Of a stretch of 64,000 bases of DNA, positions 37,250 to 45,803 are shown one piece after another (the first letter of the stretch is position 1; every line of letters begins with the position of its first letter). The position numbers and the translations under genes were made by a program. The stretch is from Marinobacter sp. (GTDB taxonomy: Bacteria > Pseudomonadota > Gammaproteobacteria > Pseudomonadales > Oleiphilaceae). The stretch is taken from positions 186,001 through 250,000 of the forward strand of contig JAGYIS010000008.1 of assembly GCA_018402255.1 (NCBI GenBank). Reading direction: 5' to 3'. Below the pieces are notes generated by a model. That model worked only from the letters and a program-made list of their open reading frames with translations. It was not told where the DNA came from and did not search any database.

Positions 37250-38695
37250 TTGAAACCTACATCTGAACAGCAGCTAAACCGATTAGTTTCTGAACTGCTT
37301 AAAGACTTAGCGGAAGATAACCTTGCAATTTTCGCTGGTGCAGGGCTATCTGCTCCCGCAGGATTTGTGAGTTGGTCTGAGCTGCTTCGGCCAATAGCAG
37401 AAGAGCTTGAGCTAGAGGTTGAACGAGAAACAGACTTGGTAGCTTTAGCTCAGTATCATTGCAACTCCAATTTGGCAAATAGGGGAAAGCTTAATCAATT
37501 ATTGATCAATGAGTTATCTGATGAGTCGGAAATCACAGCCAATCACAGAATTCTTGCAAAGCTTCCAGTGTCAACGTACTGGACCACTAACTATGACAAA
37601 CTTATTGAAAAGGCTTTGACCGAAGCGGGAAAGATACCGGACACTAAGTATCGGATTAAGCAGCTTAGTTTCACTAAACGAGGTCGTGATGCCGTTGTTT
37701 ATAAAATGCATGGTGATATTGAGCATCCCGATGAGGCTGTGCTTACAAAAGATGATTATGAAAATTATCACGTTAGAATGCAGCCATTCATTAATGCCTT
37801 AAGCGGTGACTTGGTCTCTAAAACGTTTTTATTTCTTGGGTTTAGTTTTACAGACCCTAATTTAGATTATATTCTTAGTCGGGTAAGGGTTGCATACTCG
37901 ACCGACCAAAGACAACATTATTGCATACAAAGAGTTGTTGTAGCGGAAGCCGGTGAAGAGCAGGCGGATACGGAATACAGGGAGCGAAAGCAGGAGTTAT
38001 TTATACAGGATTTGCTCCGGTTCGGTATAAAAACGGTATTGGTCTCAGATTATTCGGAAATAACTGAAATTCTTCGGAAGCTAGAGTGGTCATATAGACG
38101 TAGGACAGTTTTTCTATCTGGTGCTGCATATGAGTATGGTCGATGGGCCTCTTCAGAGGCGGAGAGTTTTATTTACTCTTTGGCGAAAGACATCGCAGCT
38201 CTCGATTTTAGAATTGTCTCTGGTTTTGGGTTAGGTGTGGGAAGCTCTGTTATTACAGGTGTTTTAGAACATGTGTATATGAGCGGAAAACGGCTCGATT
38301 TGGATCAGCTGATTCTAAGGCCATTTCCTCAATCCGAAATCGGTTCTCGATCAATTGCTGAAATATGGCATGAGTATCGTACTGATATGATTTCTTACTC
38401 CGGCATAGCTATATTCCTTTTTGGTAATAAAATAAAGGATGATGAGGTCGTGCTTTCGGATGGGCTTATCAAAGAGTATGAAATTGCAAAGGCCAACGAT
38501 CTTCTTCTACTTCCTATCGGTGCTACGGAGTATGCTACGCGTGATATTTATTCCACGCTGATGAAAGAGGGCTATTTTGATAGTCCTAACTTCCCAGTTG
38601 ATGCTCGTAAATATATAGATCATCTAGGCGATGTTAATTCAGATCTGTCAACGATTAAAAAAGCAGTTATTGATTTGCTAAAGTCTTTGAAATGA
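37250..38695 (+). CDS. thsA: Thoeris effector ThsA (SIR2-SLOG)
   Basis: A 481-residue two-domain protein. The SIR2-like NADase domain (1-285) has AIFAGAGLSAPAGFVSW, STYWTTNYDKLIEKAL and VYKMHGDIEHP with the catalytic His. The C-terminal SLOG domain (about 290-480) has VFLSGAAYEYGRW and IVSGFGLGVGSSV. This is the ThsA architecture: the SLOG domain binds a cyclic ADP-ribose signal made by ThsB and switches on NAD+ destruction during phage infection. TTG start at 37250 has CGGAG 7 nt upstream. thsB follows after 10 nt. Confidence 0.93.
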   Translation: MKPTSEQQLNRLVSELLKDLAEDNLAIFAGAGLSAPAGFVSWSELLRPIAEELELEVERETDLVALAQYHCNSNLANRGKLNQLLINELSDESEITANHRILAKLPVSTYWTTNYDKLIEKALTEAGKIPDTKYRIKQLSFTKRGRDAVVYKMHGDIEHPDEAVLTKDDYENYHVRMQPFINALSGDLVSKTFLFLGFSFTDPNLDYILSRVRVAYSTDQRQHYCIQRVVVAEAGEEQADTEYRERKQELFIQDLLRFGIKTVLVSDYSEITEILRKLEWSYRRRTVFLSGAAYEYGRWASSEAESFIYSLAKDIAALDFRIVSGFGLGVGSSVITGVLEHVYMSGKRLDLDQLILRPFPQSEIGSRSIAEIWHEYRTDMISYSGIAIFLFGNKIKDDEVVLSDGLIKEYEIAKANDLLLLPIGATEYATRDIYSTLMKEGYFDSPNFPVDARKYIDHLGDVNSDLSTIKKAVIDLLKSLK

Positions 38696-38705
38696 GGAGG
38701 ACAGT

Positions 38706-39204
38706 ATGACCAAACGAAATTGTTTCTATAGCTTTCATTATTTGCCAGATAATTGGCGTGCTGGAACAGTACGTAGTATCGGAGCAATAGATGGAAATAA
38801 GCCCACATCCGACAATAATTGGGAAGAAGTAAAAAAAGGTGGGGATGCTGCAATCAAGAAATGGATTGCAAATGAAATGTCTGGTAAATCATGTGTTGTT
38901 GTTCTTGTCGGTAGCAACACTGCCGGCCGAAAATGGATTAATCATGAAATAATCAAAGGTTGGGATGATGGCAAGGGAGTTGTCGGAATCTATATCCATG
39001 GATTAAAAGATAGCAATGGCAACGTTTCAACTAAGGGTAAAAACCCCTTTGACTCAATTGGTTATGGAAATGCAGGAAAAATTGTCGTCAATTGTGAAGT
39101 GTTATAATCCCTCCGGATCAACAAGCCAAGAAAAATATAACTGGATAAAAACCCATCTCGCGAATGCGGTGGAAGAGGCGATCCGTATCAGGAAAGAAAA
39201 CTGA
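38706..39204 (+). pseudogene. thsB: Thoeris TIR protein ThsB, one frameshift
   Basis: The N-terminal frame (134 aa) matches ThsB: CFYSFHYLPDNWRAGTVRSI, GNKPTSDNNWEEVKKGGDAA, CVVVLVGSNTAGRKWINHEI (catalytic Glu after W-I-N-H) and GVVGIYIHGLKDSNG. It runs out of frame after GNAGK. The next frame continues LSSIVKCYNPSGSTSQEKYNWIK... to a stop at 39204. One extra A in an AAAAA run near 39083 explains it. The catalytic core is intact, only the last 40 residues shift. A homopolymer sequencing error or phase variation are the alternatives. Confidence 0.88.
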
Positions 39205-39221
39205 TGCTTTACCGCATATGG

Positions 39222-39302
39222 TAAACCAGGACAGACTTATTTCCCCGGACCGACGGTAGTATTCATGGATGAGCTTGGAAAAATAGACCTCTCCCGGTTT
39301 CG
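39222..39302. repeat. AACCGGGACAGA-type inverted repeat pair
   Basis: AAACCAGGACAGACTTATTT (39222-39241) and, in reverse, GGAAAAATAGACCTCTCCCG (39279 on) are diverged copies of the AAAACCGGGACAGATCTATT element scattered over 39-56 kb. Between them is a 37-bp spacer that recurs at 55725-55765. Confidence 0.7.
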
Positions 39303-39354
39303 CTAGAATTGTGACCGTAGGTTCCCGAGTGAACAGTGCAGAAACGGGGGCAGC

Positions 39355-39849
39355 ATGAAGTACTTTGCTTACGGCTCGAATATGTCACTCCTCAGATTAA
39401 GAGCGAGGGTTCCAAGCGCGGAGCGAATCGGTATGTTCACGCTCGTTGAGCATGCCCTTCGGTTTCATAAGTGGAGCAGGAAAGACAAATCCGCAAAATG
39501 CGACGCACTGTTTACCGGAAATCCGCAGGACGTCGTCATTGGCGCACTGTTTGAGATACCGCGCGACGAGAAAGGCCCGCTGGACAGGGCTGAGGGTTTG
39601 GGCTTCGGTTACGATGAAAAGCGGGTCACGGTTACGGATGCTCTCGGGAATTCCCTTGACGCTTTTACCTACTGTGCAACGTCAACGGATCCGTCTTTGC
39701 TGCCTCACTCCTGGTATGTGAATCACGTCATCGTTGGTGCGAAAGAAACCGGCGTTCCCGCTGACTACCTTGATGCCATTTCAGCCACGCGAAGCCAGGA
39801 AGACCCTGATCGAAAACGAGATGCGAGAGAGCGGGCAATCTACGATTAA
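39355..39849 (+). CDS. Gamma-glutamylcyclotransferase-like protein (GGCT/AIG2 fold)
   Basis: A 164-residue protein with the GGCT signature MKYFAYGSNMSLLRLRARVP, the internal CDALFTGNPQDVVIGALFEIP and DRAEGLGFGYDEKRVTV with the likely catalytic Glu. Predicted to cyclise gamma-glutamyl substrates to 5-oxoproline. A doubly deleted second copy lies at 55839-55912. AGGCAGC precedes the start. Confidence 0.85.
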   Translation: MKYFAYGSNMSLLRLRARVPSAERIGMFTLVEHALRFHKWSRKDKSAKCDALFTGNPQDVVIGALFEIPRDEKGPLDRAEGLGFGYDEKRVTVTDALGNSLDAFTYCATSTDPSLLPHSWYVNHVIVGAKETGVPADYLDAISATRSQEDPDRKRDARERAIYD

Positions 39850-39866
39850 AAGCGGCTCGCCAGGGT

Positions 39867-40058
39867 CTAAAAAATGGGATCGCCCGTTGCTTTGACGGCA
39901 TAGAACAGGCAATCGCTCTTCGCAATCACCGGGTTGGTGGTGATCATGAAGGCTTTGAGGGCCTGGGCGGGGTAGATTCGCCCATCCTTGATTTGAAGCA
40001 CCTGTTCCAGGTTTTCGGTCCGCTCCTGCTCGGAATATTCCATCAGTGCACCCAGGCG
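39867..40058 (-). pseudogene. Aspartoacylase 3' fragment with internal deletion
   Basis: The frame reads RLGALMEYSEQE, then jumps to RTENLEQVLQIKDGRIYP and ends KATGDPIF. It equals the C-terminal part of the gene at 55908-56949 with 328 bp (56064-56391) missing, and is cut on its 5' side by an AAAACCGGGACAG element. It is part of the duplicated segment that brackets 40-55.7 kb. Confidence 0.85.
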
Positions 40059-40080
40059 GAAAACCGGGACAGATCTATTT
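40059..40080. repeat. AAAACCGGGACAGATCTATT repeat
   Basis: A clean copy of the short repeat placed exactly at the truncation point of the aspartoacylase fragment and next to the NYN gene stop. Other copies: 41682-41703, 44677-44697, 44721-44745 (inverted), 52198-52222, 55706 on and 55763-55790 (inverted). Confidence 0.8.
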
Positions 40081-40821
40081 CTAGGGGCTTTTGATGTAAA
40101 AAACACTCTTATCCCGAACGCTCATCTCAAACAACTCGCTCGCTCGAATCAAATCACTCAGCTTCTTGTACCCATAATTCACCGGGGAGAAGGAGCTGTT
40201 GTTGGAAATATACTGCCCAACCTTGCCCAGGTGCGCCCAGCCGTCATCATCTGCGGTCTGTTCCACCGCCGTTCGCAGTGTCCGTACCAGAAGCGTGTCA
40301 CCCCTGAGCTCGTTGCGGGTGCGCTTTGCGGTGGCTGTTGGTTTGGCGGTGTCGCCGCTTTCATTGTCGTCTTGCTCCTCCGACTCTTCGCGCAGGTTTT
40401 CCGTGTAGATGAATTGAGAGCACGCGTTCACGAAGGGCATGGGTGTTTTGCGCTCGCCGAAGCCAAAGACCGGTAGCCCGGCCTCAAGAATGCGCATGAC
40501 CAAAGGGGTAAAGTCGGAATCGCTGGTCATCAGGGCAAACGCATCGACGTTTCCGCTGTAGAGCAGATCCATGGCGTCGATAATCATGGATGCGTCAGTC
40601 GCGTTTTTGCCGGTGGTGTAGGCAAATTGCTGAATTGGCCGAATGGCGTTGGCGTGCAGTTTTTCAATCCAGCCCCCCAATTGAGGGCCATTCCAGTTGC
40701 CATGGGCATGGCGCACGTTCACAGCGCCGTACTTGGCAAGCTCCTGAAGTACGCCCTCAATGGATTGGTGGCTGACGTTGTCGCAGTCGATCAGGAGCGC
40801 AATTTTGTAGTTGTTGTTCAT
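40081..40821 (-). CDS. NYN-domain (LabA/DUF88-like) protein with OST-HTH/LOTUS C-terminus
   Basis: A 246-residue protein. The N-terminal NYN/PIN-like domain has ALLIDCDNVS, TDASMIIDAMDLLYSGNVDAFALMTSDSDFTPL and GLPVFGFGERKTP, with the acidic residues expected of a metal-dependent nuclease. A short acidic linker (about 155-175) leads to a LOTUS/OST-HTH domain (LLVRTLRTAVEQTADDDGWAHLGKVGQYI ... YGYKKLSDLI). Predicted RNA-directed nuclease; target unknown. Confidence 0.88.
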   Translation of the reverse strand: MNNNYKIALLIDCDNVSHQSIEGVLQELAKYGAVNVRHAHGNWNGPQLGGWIEKLHANAIRPIQQFAYTTGKNATDASMIIDAMDLLYSGNVDAFALMTSDSDFTPLVMRILEAGLPVFGFGERKTPMPFVNACSQFIYTENLREESEEQDDNESGDTAKPTATAKRTRNELRGDTLLVRTLRTAVEQTADDDGWAHLGKVGQYISNNSSFSPVNYGYKKLSDLIRASELFEMSVRDKSVFYIKSP

Positions 40822-40935
40822 CGTGCTTGGGCTTTCCCTGTCTTGGATGAAACTAGCCTAGAGGGCAGAGCGGTAAACTTCCACTCTGAAATTGATTGTC
40901 ACCTGGTTGCCGCATGCCATTCCGTCGTTAGCATA

Positions 40936-41508
40936 TTACTGCCCCCCGATTCCTTTCAGGATTTCGTGTTCGATTTCTTCCCAGCTGAAGTTGTCCAGTA
41001 CCAGTTGAGTAAACAGGTCCGGCTTATCCGGTGAGGTGAGCATGATGATGGTTTTCTTCGGATTGAACGCGATATAGGCGTTGATCTCGCCCATGGTTAC
41101 CAAGCTGGCTTCCTTTTCTTTGGCCGGTTCCAGGGTCATTCTGATGACGCCTTCGAGCTCCTTTCGGAGCTCGGGGTTCTTAACTGCACTGAGGTCACGA
41201 TTGAAGATATAGCTGGGCACCTCATTCATTTGAATAGATGGATTGCCCCAGTCATCGGATGTAACCACCGTGGCATAAAGACCTTTGTGTTTGTTGTACA
41301 GAATGAGCTCGCCATCACTGCCGATGAAGGTTGCGCCGGCCAGTGATTCAAGGGGGAGCTTAATAGGGTGCGCTGTACGGCTGATGGTGACGCCGGAAGC
41401 CTCTGTACGAGGTTCGACAGGATCAAGCACACTGAGTTTGGGAGAGGCGCAGGCCGAAGCTGACAGGCATAGCAGCAGGGCCAAAACGGTTGTTCTGAAT
41501 CGCTTCAT
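40936..41508 (-). CDS. Hypothetical lipoprotein
   Basis: A 190-residue protein beginning MKRFRTTVLALLLCLSASAC, a clear signal peptide with lipobox SASAC. AAAGGA lies upstream of the ATG at 41508. The body has a beta-rich middle and a conserved-looking C-terminus (INAYIAFNPKKTIIMLTS). No family recognised. It neighbours other small envelope proteins near the PAAR effector and could be an immunity-type lipoprotein (inference). Confidence 0.6.
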   Translation of the reverse strand: MKRFRTTVLALLLCLSASACASPKLSVLDPVEPRTEASGVTISRTAHPIKLPLESLAGATFIGSDGELILYNKHKGLYATVVTSDDWGNPSIQMNEVPSYIFNRDLSAVKNPELRKELEGVIRMTLEPAKEKEASLVTMGEINAYIAFNPKKTIIMLTSPDKPDLFTQLVLDNFSWEEIEHEILKGIGGQ

Positions 41509-41681
41509 GTTCCGGTTCCTTTGGAGAAGTTTCAGTCCTTTGGGTAAAAGTCTACTGTTTGAAAATGCGGATGGAAAGGAGGCGGTCCTGATGGAACTAT
41601 CACGACGCCTATTAAAGCAGGGTGGGCTTTGGGGATGACCTCGACATTGCAGGCCGGGTTCTGTTCGCGCGGCTTGACGAG

Positions 41682-41703
41682 AAAACCGGGACAAATCTAT
41701 TTT
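41682..41703. repeat. AAAACCGGGACAAATCTATT repeat
   Basis: Copy of the short repeat (one base different from the 40059 copy), directly at the stop codon of the 41697-42164 gene. Confidence 0.75.
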
Positions 41704-42164
41704 CTGGCTCTCAGTTCCAGGGCGTGAAACCAACCCTTCTGCCAGGAAACACCTCTCGGGCCGGAAATTAAGGGAAGCCTCAGTCGCTTTTTCGGCAACA
41801 CCACGATCTCCCACACACAATCCCCGAAAAACTCGAAAGTGATCCCGCCGGAATCCTCGCATTTCAGGTTACGAAAGTGCCCGGTGGTGTAGGGGGCGCC
41901 GAGTGTCACTGTATCGATTCTGTTGAGGTCTTCATCCAACAAGTGGATGTGGAGCGAGTCTTCGAAGGGGATGTCGTCGGTCAGAAATAGAAGGTATTGA
42001 TTGCCGTGCTGCACACAGGCCTCGAGAACGGTACCTTCCAGTGGCTCTTGGGATGTCCGTCCAGCAATGGTTGCGAAACTCGTTGCGAGTTCCTGATCAT
42101 TGCCTTCGCTTGCCAGTGTCAGGCTGGCGTCTTCCCGGATAAGCTGGTGCGCGTAGCTTACCAT
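41697..42164 (-). CDS. Hypothetical protein, effector-locus neighbour
   Basis: A 155-residue soluble protein without signal peptide, rich in acidic residues, predicted beta-sandwich-like (QYLLFLTDDIPFEDSLHIHLL). Its start overlaps the DUF2931 gene end by 7 bp, so it belongs to the transcription unit of the PAAR-DUF2235 effector. Possibly a second immunity or accessory protein; no family recognised. The stop codon lies in a short repeat, so the end may be altered. Confidence 0.5.
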   Translation of the reverse strand: MVSYAHQLIREDASLTLASEGNDQELATSFATIAGRTSQEPLEGTVLEACVQHGNQYLLFLTDDIPFEDSLHIHLLDEDLNRIDTVTLGAPYTTGHFRNLKCEDSGGITFEFFGDCVWEIVVLPKKRLRLPLISGPRGVSWQKGWFHALELRARK

Positions 42165-42754
42165 GGCGAGGGAATTATGCCCCGTTTGATGTGTTCATTG
42201 GTTCGAGCTCTGTATTCATCAGCATCACCGCTGATCACCTCCGCGCTGACTTTATCGATCAAAGGTTTACTGAAATCTTGGTTACGATCACGGCCACAGG
42301 GCAGGCAACTTGCCTTCCACCATGCAATGGCTTCGCCTTTGCCTGAGAACCCAACCACGAGGTAATGCATATACTGGTAGTCCTGCCGGGGGTATTGGCT
42401 GTACCAGTCCTCGAGTTTTTCATCCAGGTCATCGGGAAGCTGGAACGTTGTTTCATAAAAAGTCTGAGTTCTGTAGGAGAACCACCGCGCGTAAACCTTG
42501 GTCGGCGCCGGTTTGGGGTCGACAACAATTATGCCCCCTTGAGGTGGACGCTGATTGAAGCCACTTTCTTTGGAGCCTCCTCGCGCGCTCCAGTTGTCAT
42601 CAAAAATGACTTCCTCTATCCACACCGGCCAGCCTTCCGGGCCGCCTGCGACCTGCACTGAGAAATCGTAGGTTCGCGGCTCCGATCCGCAGGCCGTGGA
42701 CGTTAGCACTGCCAGTGCGAGTAAAGCGCTTCTCAGTAGCTTAATTGATGGCAT
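42158..42754 (-). CDS. DUF2931 lipoprotein, probable immunity protein
   Basis: A 198-residue lipoprotein (lipobox LTSTAC) with the DUF2931 pattern: PVWIEEVIFDDNWSARGGSK, PTKVYARWFSYRTQTFYE, and YLVVGFSGKGEAIAWWKAS. DUF2931 proteins sit beside DUF2235 effectors and are thought to be periplasmic immunity proteins. Start overlaps the effector stop by 14 bp, fitting co-expression. Confidence 0.8.
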   Translation of the reverse strand: MPSIKLLRSALLALAVLTSTACGSEPRTYDFSVQVAGGPEGWPVWIEEVIFDDNWSARGGSKESGFNQRPPQGGIIVVDPKPAPTKVYARWFSYRTQTFYETTFQLPDDLDEKLEDWYSQYPRQDYQYMHYLVVGFSGKGEAIAWWKASCLPCGRDRNQDFSKPLIDKVSAEVISGDADEYRARTNEHIKRGIIPSPW

Positions 42755-44531
42755 GATCTGCAATTTCCATTGGCTTTGCGGCATTGGCAGGATTATTGGC
42801 GTAAATCTCCCGCCGGCCTGACGGGTGCGGTGGGTTCGAAATGCTGTAATGTGGGTCGTGTGATGTGTGGATGTAATCACCGAGGTATTGCTTGGCAGAA
42901 TCCAATGCCATTCCGCTGGATTTCCACTGTTTCAGGGCGAGCTTAAGGGCTTCAGGCAGGGTATAGTCTTTGCTGCTTGGGTCTAGCCCATCGAGAGGCA
43001 CTCCGGACTTGACCGCATATTGGTGCATTTGGTGCAGCGTATAAATGGCTAGTTCCTTTCTTGTCCGCCTTCTTTCCTGAACATGAATATCTCCATTGGG
43101 TTGTGGAACGGCAACAACAGTTCTGCCTGGTTTTGCATACTGCTGCTCTAGTTGTGACATTGCCGTTCTCTGGGTATGCCCCCCATCGGCGAGTCCGGAG
43201 TGAATGCCGAGGATGATCTTCTCAATATTTTCAAAGCCCTTATCCGGGTTTTCATAGCCTCCGCCTACGTCAGCATGGACACCGGGCAATCCTTTTTCAG
43301 TAAAATGCGACGGGCCATTGCCATTGGCATCCATGATGCTGGATAACGGGAAGTGTTTCCGGATTTCGTGGTAAGCGGTGAAATGCACTACTCGTTTCGC
43401 ACTTGTTGCCGCCAAGTTAAGATTGAAGTCCAGATTTTGATCATTTCCAGGAAGGTAGAAACTACCGACGGTATCGAATATTCCAAGAAAATTTACTTCA
43501 GCGATCACGTCTTCTGGAAAACCGGGAATGCTCTCGAAGCTGACCATTCCGTGGCCGGAGAACGCAGATCGAAATACAGGTAGCCTTAGCGTATTCGGCC
43601 ACTGGTTTATCAAGTTAACGAAATGCCTCGCTAAAGCGGCTCCGCGACTAAAGCCAAAGACGTCAAAGACCACCCTGTCGTAATTACCCTGATTCAGGAT
43701 CTGCTTTGTGTTCAACACCGCTTGCGCTATACGTGAATGCCCGCCTTCGTTTCCTATTCCAAGCGCCATATTAAAGTTGTGTTCCTGAACTTCGAAGCCG
43801 TCATGTGTTTGTTGGCCGTCAGAGGTTCCTGGCCCGGGAACATAAATTGACTGTACGGTACCCCCCGCACTTTGGTCCCGGTACAAATCATGGAGTTTAC
43901 CTACGTTAGTTACGTCCCTACTTGTTAACTTTCTGTCGTTGTATTTATGGTTCCCGGTCCCGTCAAAGAAGATCCCAATACGCAATGTATTACTTTCTTC
44001 CTGTCCCGATGTTTCTTGTTCATTTGTTTGGGCAGGCTGTAAACCCTGAGTCATGTCAGACCGACTTCGACCTCTGGTCGCAATGTCGGGATTAGACGGC
44101 GGTGTTTGTGTGTTGCCTGTTCTGGAATCAAAAGGGGCCGTTCTTTCGCTTGATTGTGATTGTCTGTGCGTCGCCAATGACTGGCTATTTCCGTGAGTCG
44201 GGGAAGAAGACGTCCTCGAAAATGGTGCGGGCGTGAAGCTGTCCCCGATAACGACGCTACCACTCCCAATCGTCACCCCGCCACAACTGACAGTGCTGCC
44301 GGTAACAGCGGCTGGTATACCATTGATCAGTACAGTGGATGAGCCTGCGGCAATTGCACGAGCGTGCGGCGGGTGCTTGGGCTTGGAGTGAGGGGCAAGT
44401 GGATCTCCAACGCGGGCAACTGGCTTGCCATCAATCAGTACATCAGGCGAGCCGGCAATCACGGGGGTTGGTGGAAATCCGTTATGGTCCGTACCCAGGT
44501 CGCCGAGCAAGACGACTTTCTTTCCGCTCAT
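42741..44531 (-). CDS. Type VI secretion effector: PAAR domain plus DUF2235 hydrolase (Tle1-like)
   Basis: A 596-residue protein. Residues 1-110 form a PAAR/DUF4150 spike-tip domain (GDLGTDHNGFPPTPVIAGSPDVLIDGKPVARVGDP..., STVLINGIPAAVTGSTVSCGG). A Ser/Thr/Gln-rich linker follows (about 115-180). DUF2235 then begins LRIGIFFDGTGNHKYND, with the nucleophile elbow VFGFSRGAALARHFVN (GxSxG), IFDTVGSFYLP, and PGVHADVGGGYEN. This is the plan of PAAR-carried phospholipase effectors. ATG at 44531 has AAAGGA 6 nt upstream. No type VI structural genes are in the window. Confidence 0.88.
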   Translation of the reverse strand: MSGKKVVLLGDLGTDHNGFPPTPVIAGSPDVLIDGKPVARVGDPLAPHSKPKHPPHARAIAAGSSTVLINGIPAAVTGSTVSCGGVTIGSGSVVIGDSFTPAPFSRTSSSPTHGNSQSLATHRQSQSSERTAPFDSRTGNTQTPPSNPDIATRGRSRSDMTQGLQPAQTNEQETSGQEESNTLRIGIFFDGTGNHKYNDRKLTSRDVTNVGKLHDLYRDQSAGGTVQSIYVPGPGTSDGQQTHDGFEVQEHNFNMALGIGNEGGHSRIAQAVLNTKQILNQGNYDRVVFDVFGFSRGAALARHFVNLINQWPNTLRLPVFRSAFSGHGMVSFESIPGFPEDVIAEVNFLGIFDTVGSFYLPGNDQNLDFNLNLAATSAKRVVHFTAYHEIRKHFPLSSIMDANGNGPSHFTEKGLPGVHADVGGGYENPDKGFENIEKIILGIHSGLADGGHTQRTAMSQLEQQYAKPGRTVVAVPQPNGDIHVQERRRTRKELAIYTLHQMHQYAVKSGVPLDGLDPSSKDYTLPEALKLALKQWKSSGMALDSAKQYLGDYIHTSHDPHYSISNPPHPSGRREIYANNPANAAKPMEIADHAIN

Positions 44532-44676
44532 GGTTGTTCCTTTTATCATCCTTGACGAACGCAGCGCTGGTGATTAGTCGAGCACTGCGGGCCTTCCGTT
44601 GGGTCACGCTAATCCATCGCAACCACAAGGAGTTTACCAAGGCGCGGGGGGCTGTCAATTTCCCCAGGTGAACAGG

Positions 44677-44745
44677 AAAACCGGGACAGATCTATTCTCG
44701 TGATGTCTCTGGTAGCTCAGGAAAAATAGATCTATCCCGGTTTTG
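44677..44745. repeat. Inverted pair of AACCGGGACAGATCTATT repeats
   Basis: GAAAACCGGGACAGATCTAT (44676-44695) and its near reverse complement GGAAAAATAGATCTATCCCG (44720 on) enclose a 24-bp spacer, a REPIN-like arrangement. The pair separates the PAAR effector unit from the DUF1499 lipoprotein. Confidence 0.75.
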
Positions 44746-44752
44746 CCTTCCC

Positions 44753-45229
44753 TCAGTCAGCGCCTTTTAGAGCCTGGCTATTGCTACTGGCAACACCCGC
44801 CTCAACCAGGTTGAGTCTGAGGCGCTCCACGCGCCGCCGGTTAACGCCCAGATCATAAAAGCCGACCAGCGACTGGGATCGGACATCCAGACTGCGTCGG
44901 TCCGGGCTCACCAGAACTTCGAAGTAGTCGGGAAAGCGGAGCAGGTCGCTATGAAAGGTCATGTCCAGATAGCCAAAGCGCGAGTCATTGAGACTGGCGC
45001 CCGGCATTTCTTTGGCGACAGCTTTAACGGTGTCCCATGTCGGCTGATCCAGGGGCGCAGACAGCTGAATGGGTTTCACGTGATAGAGGCCCACTGATGA
45101 GGTGCTGGATACACAGTTCAGGAAGGGCGTGCAGCCATCAAGAGCGAAGTCGGTACCGGATGAAGGTACATGGCTGGTCGAAGAGCAGCCTGTTAGCAGG
45201 AGTACTGTCAGTAGAGCAAAACATCGCAT
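44753..45229 (-). CDS. DUF1499-like lipoprotein
   Basis: A 158-residue lipoprotein (MRCFALLTVLLLTGC) with the DUF1499 pattern: CTPFLNCVSS near the N-terminus, WDTVKAVAKEMPGASL, GYLDMTFHSDLLRFPDYFEVLV and DVRSQSLVGFYDLGVNRRRVERLR. DUF1499 proteins are small envelope proteins of unknown function. Confidence 0.75.
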   Translation of the reverse strand: MRCFALLTVLLLTGCSSTSHVPSSGTDFALDGCTPFLNCVSSTSSVGLYHVKPIQLSAPLDQPTWDTVKAVAKEMPGASLNDSRFGYLDMTFHSDLLRFPDYFEVLVSPDRRSLDVRSQSLVGFYDLGVNRRRVERLRLNLVEAGVASSNSQALKGAD

Positions 45230-45362
45230 GTTTGATTCCAGAGGATCCATTGTCAGGTGGGAATCCAGTGTAGCTCTATCCTGAAATAGAACTGATGGGG
45301 TGAAGCTTTGCCTTCCCTTGCAAGCGGATAGGTAGCGATTCCGCACCGAATGTCTGATCTAA

Positions 45363-45656
45363 TCAGGTATCCCGTTTCTCCCTGATGGCTTGCTCCGCAC
45401 GCTCAGAAAGGTACTTAGCGAACTCGTCACCCGCGAATGCTCTGGTTCTGCCAGCCTCCAGGTCTTGCTGGCCCGCATCGATGGCGGCTCTTAGGTCATT
45501 CATTTTCGTGACGTAGCGGGACTCGGCTTCCTCGACCATTCTCAGGCCGGCGCGAAGTACCTCGCTCGCATTTTGATAACGGCCCGAGGCAACCAGGTGA
45601 TCGACGACCTGGGATTGATGGTTAGTGAGTACGATGTTTCTTGTTGCCATGAGCAT
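45363..45656 (-). CDS. ParD-type antitoxin (ribbon-helix-helix), apparently orphan
   Basis: A 97-residue protein (or 95 from the second ATG) with the ParD pattern NIVLTNHQSQVVDHLVASGRYQNASEVLRAGLRMVEE and a charged C-terminal helix. ParE would be expected immediately downstream on the minus strand, but no ParE-like frame is visible in 45230-45362. A perfect 23-bp palindrome lies just upstream. Confidence 0.85.
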   Translation of the reverse strand: MLMATRNIVLTNHQSQVVDHLVASGRYQNASEVLRAGLRMVEEAESRYVTKMNDLRAAIDAGQQDLEAGRTRAFAGDEFAKYLSERAEQAIREKRDT

Positions 45657-45671
45657 GACCCTGTCAGCATT

Positions 45672-45694
45672 GCATTGGCATAATATGCCAATGC
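45672..45694. promoter_or_regulatory. Perfect 23-bp palindrome, probable ParD operator
   Basis: GCATTGGCATA - A - TATGCCAATGC: two 11-bp arms without mismatch, 16 bp before the ParD start, also containing a -10-like TATAAT-type core. RHH antitoxins repress their own promoters at such sites. Confidence 0.8.
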
Positions 45695-45803
45695 ATGGAT
45701 TTCCTGTCTAGGGGGTGGGGAGACGCTGATGCCCAGGCGGGCCAGAGTGATTGTGCCCGGTTTTCTGATTTATGTTCCCAGCTCCTACAGCTCCTACAGC
45801 TCC

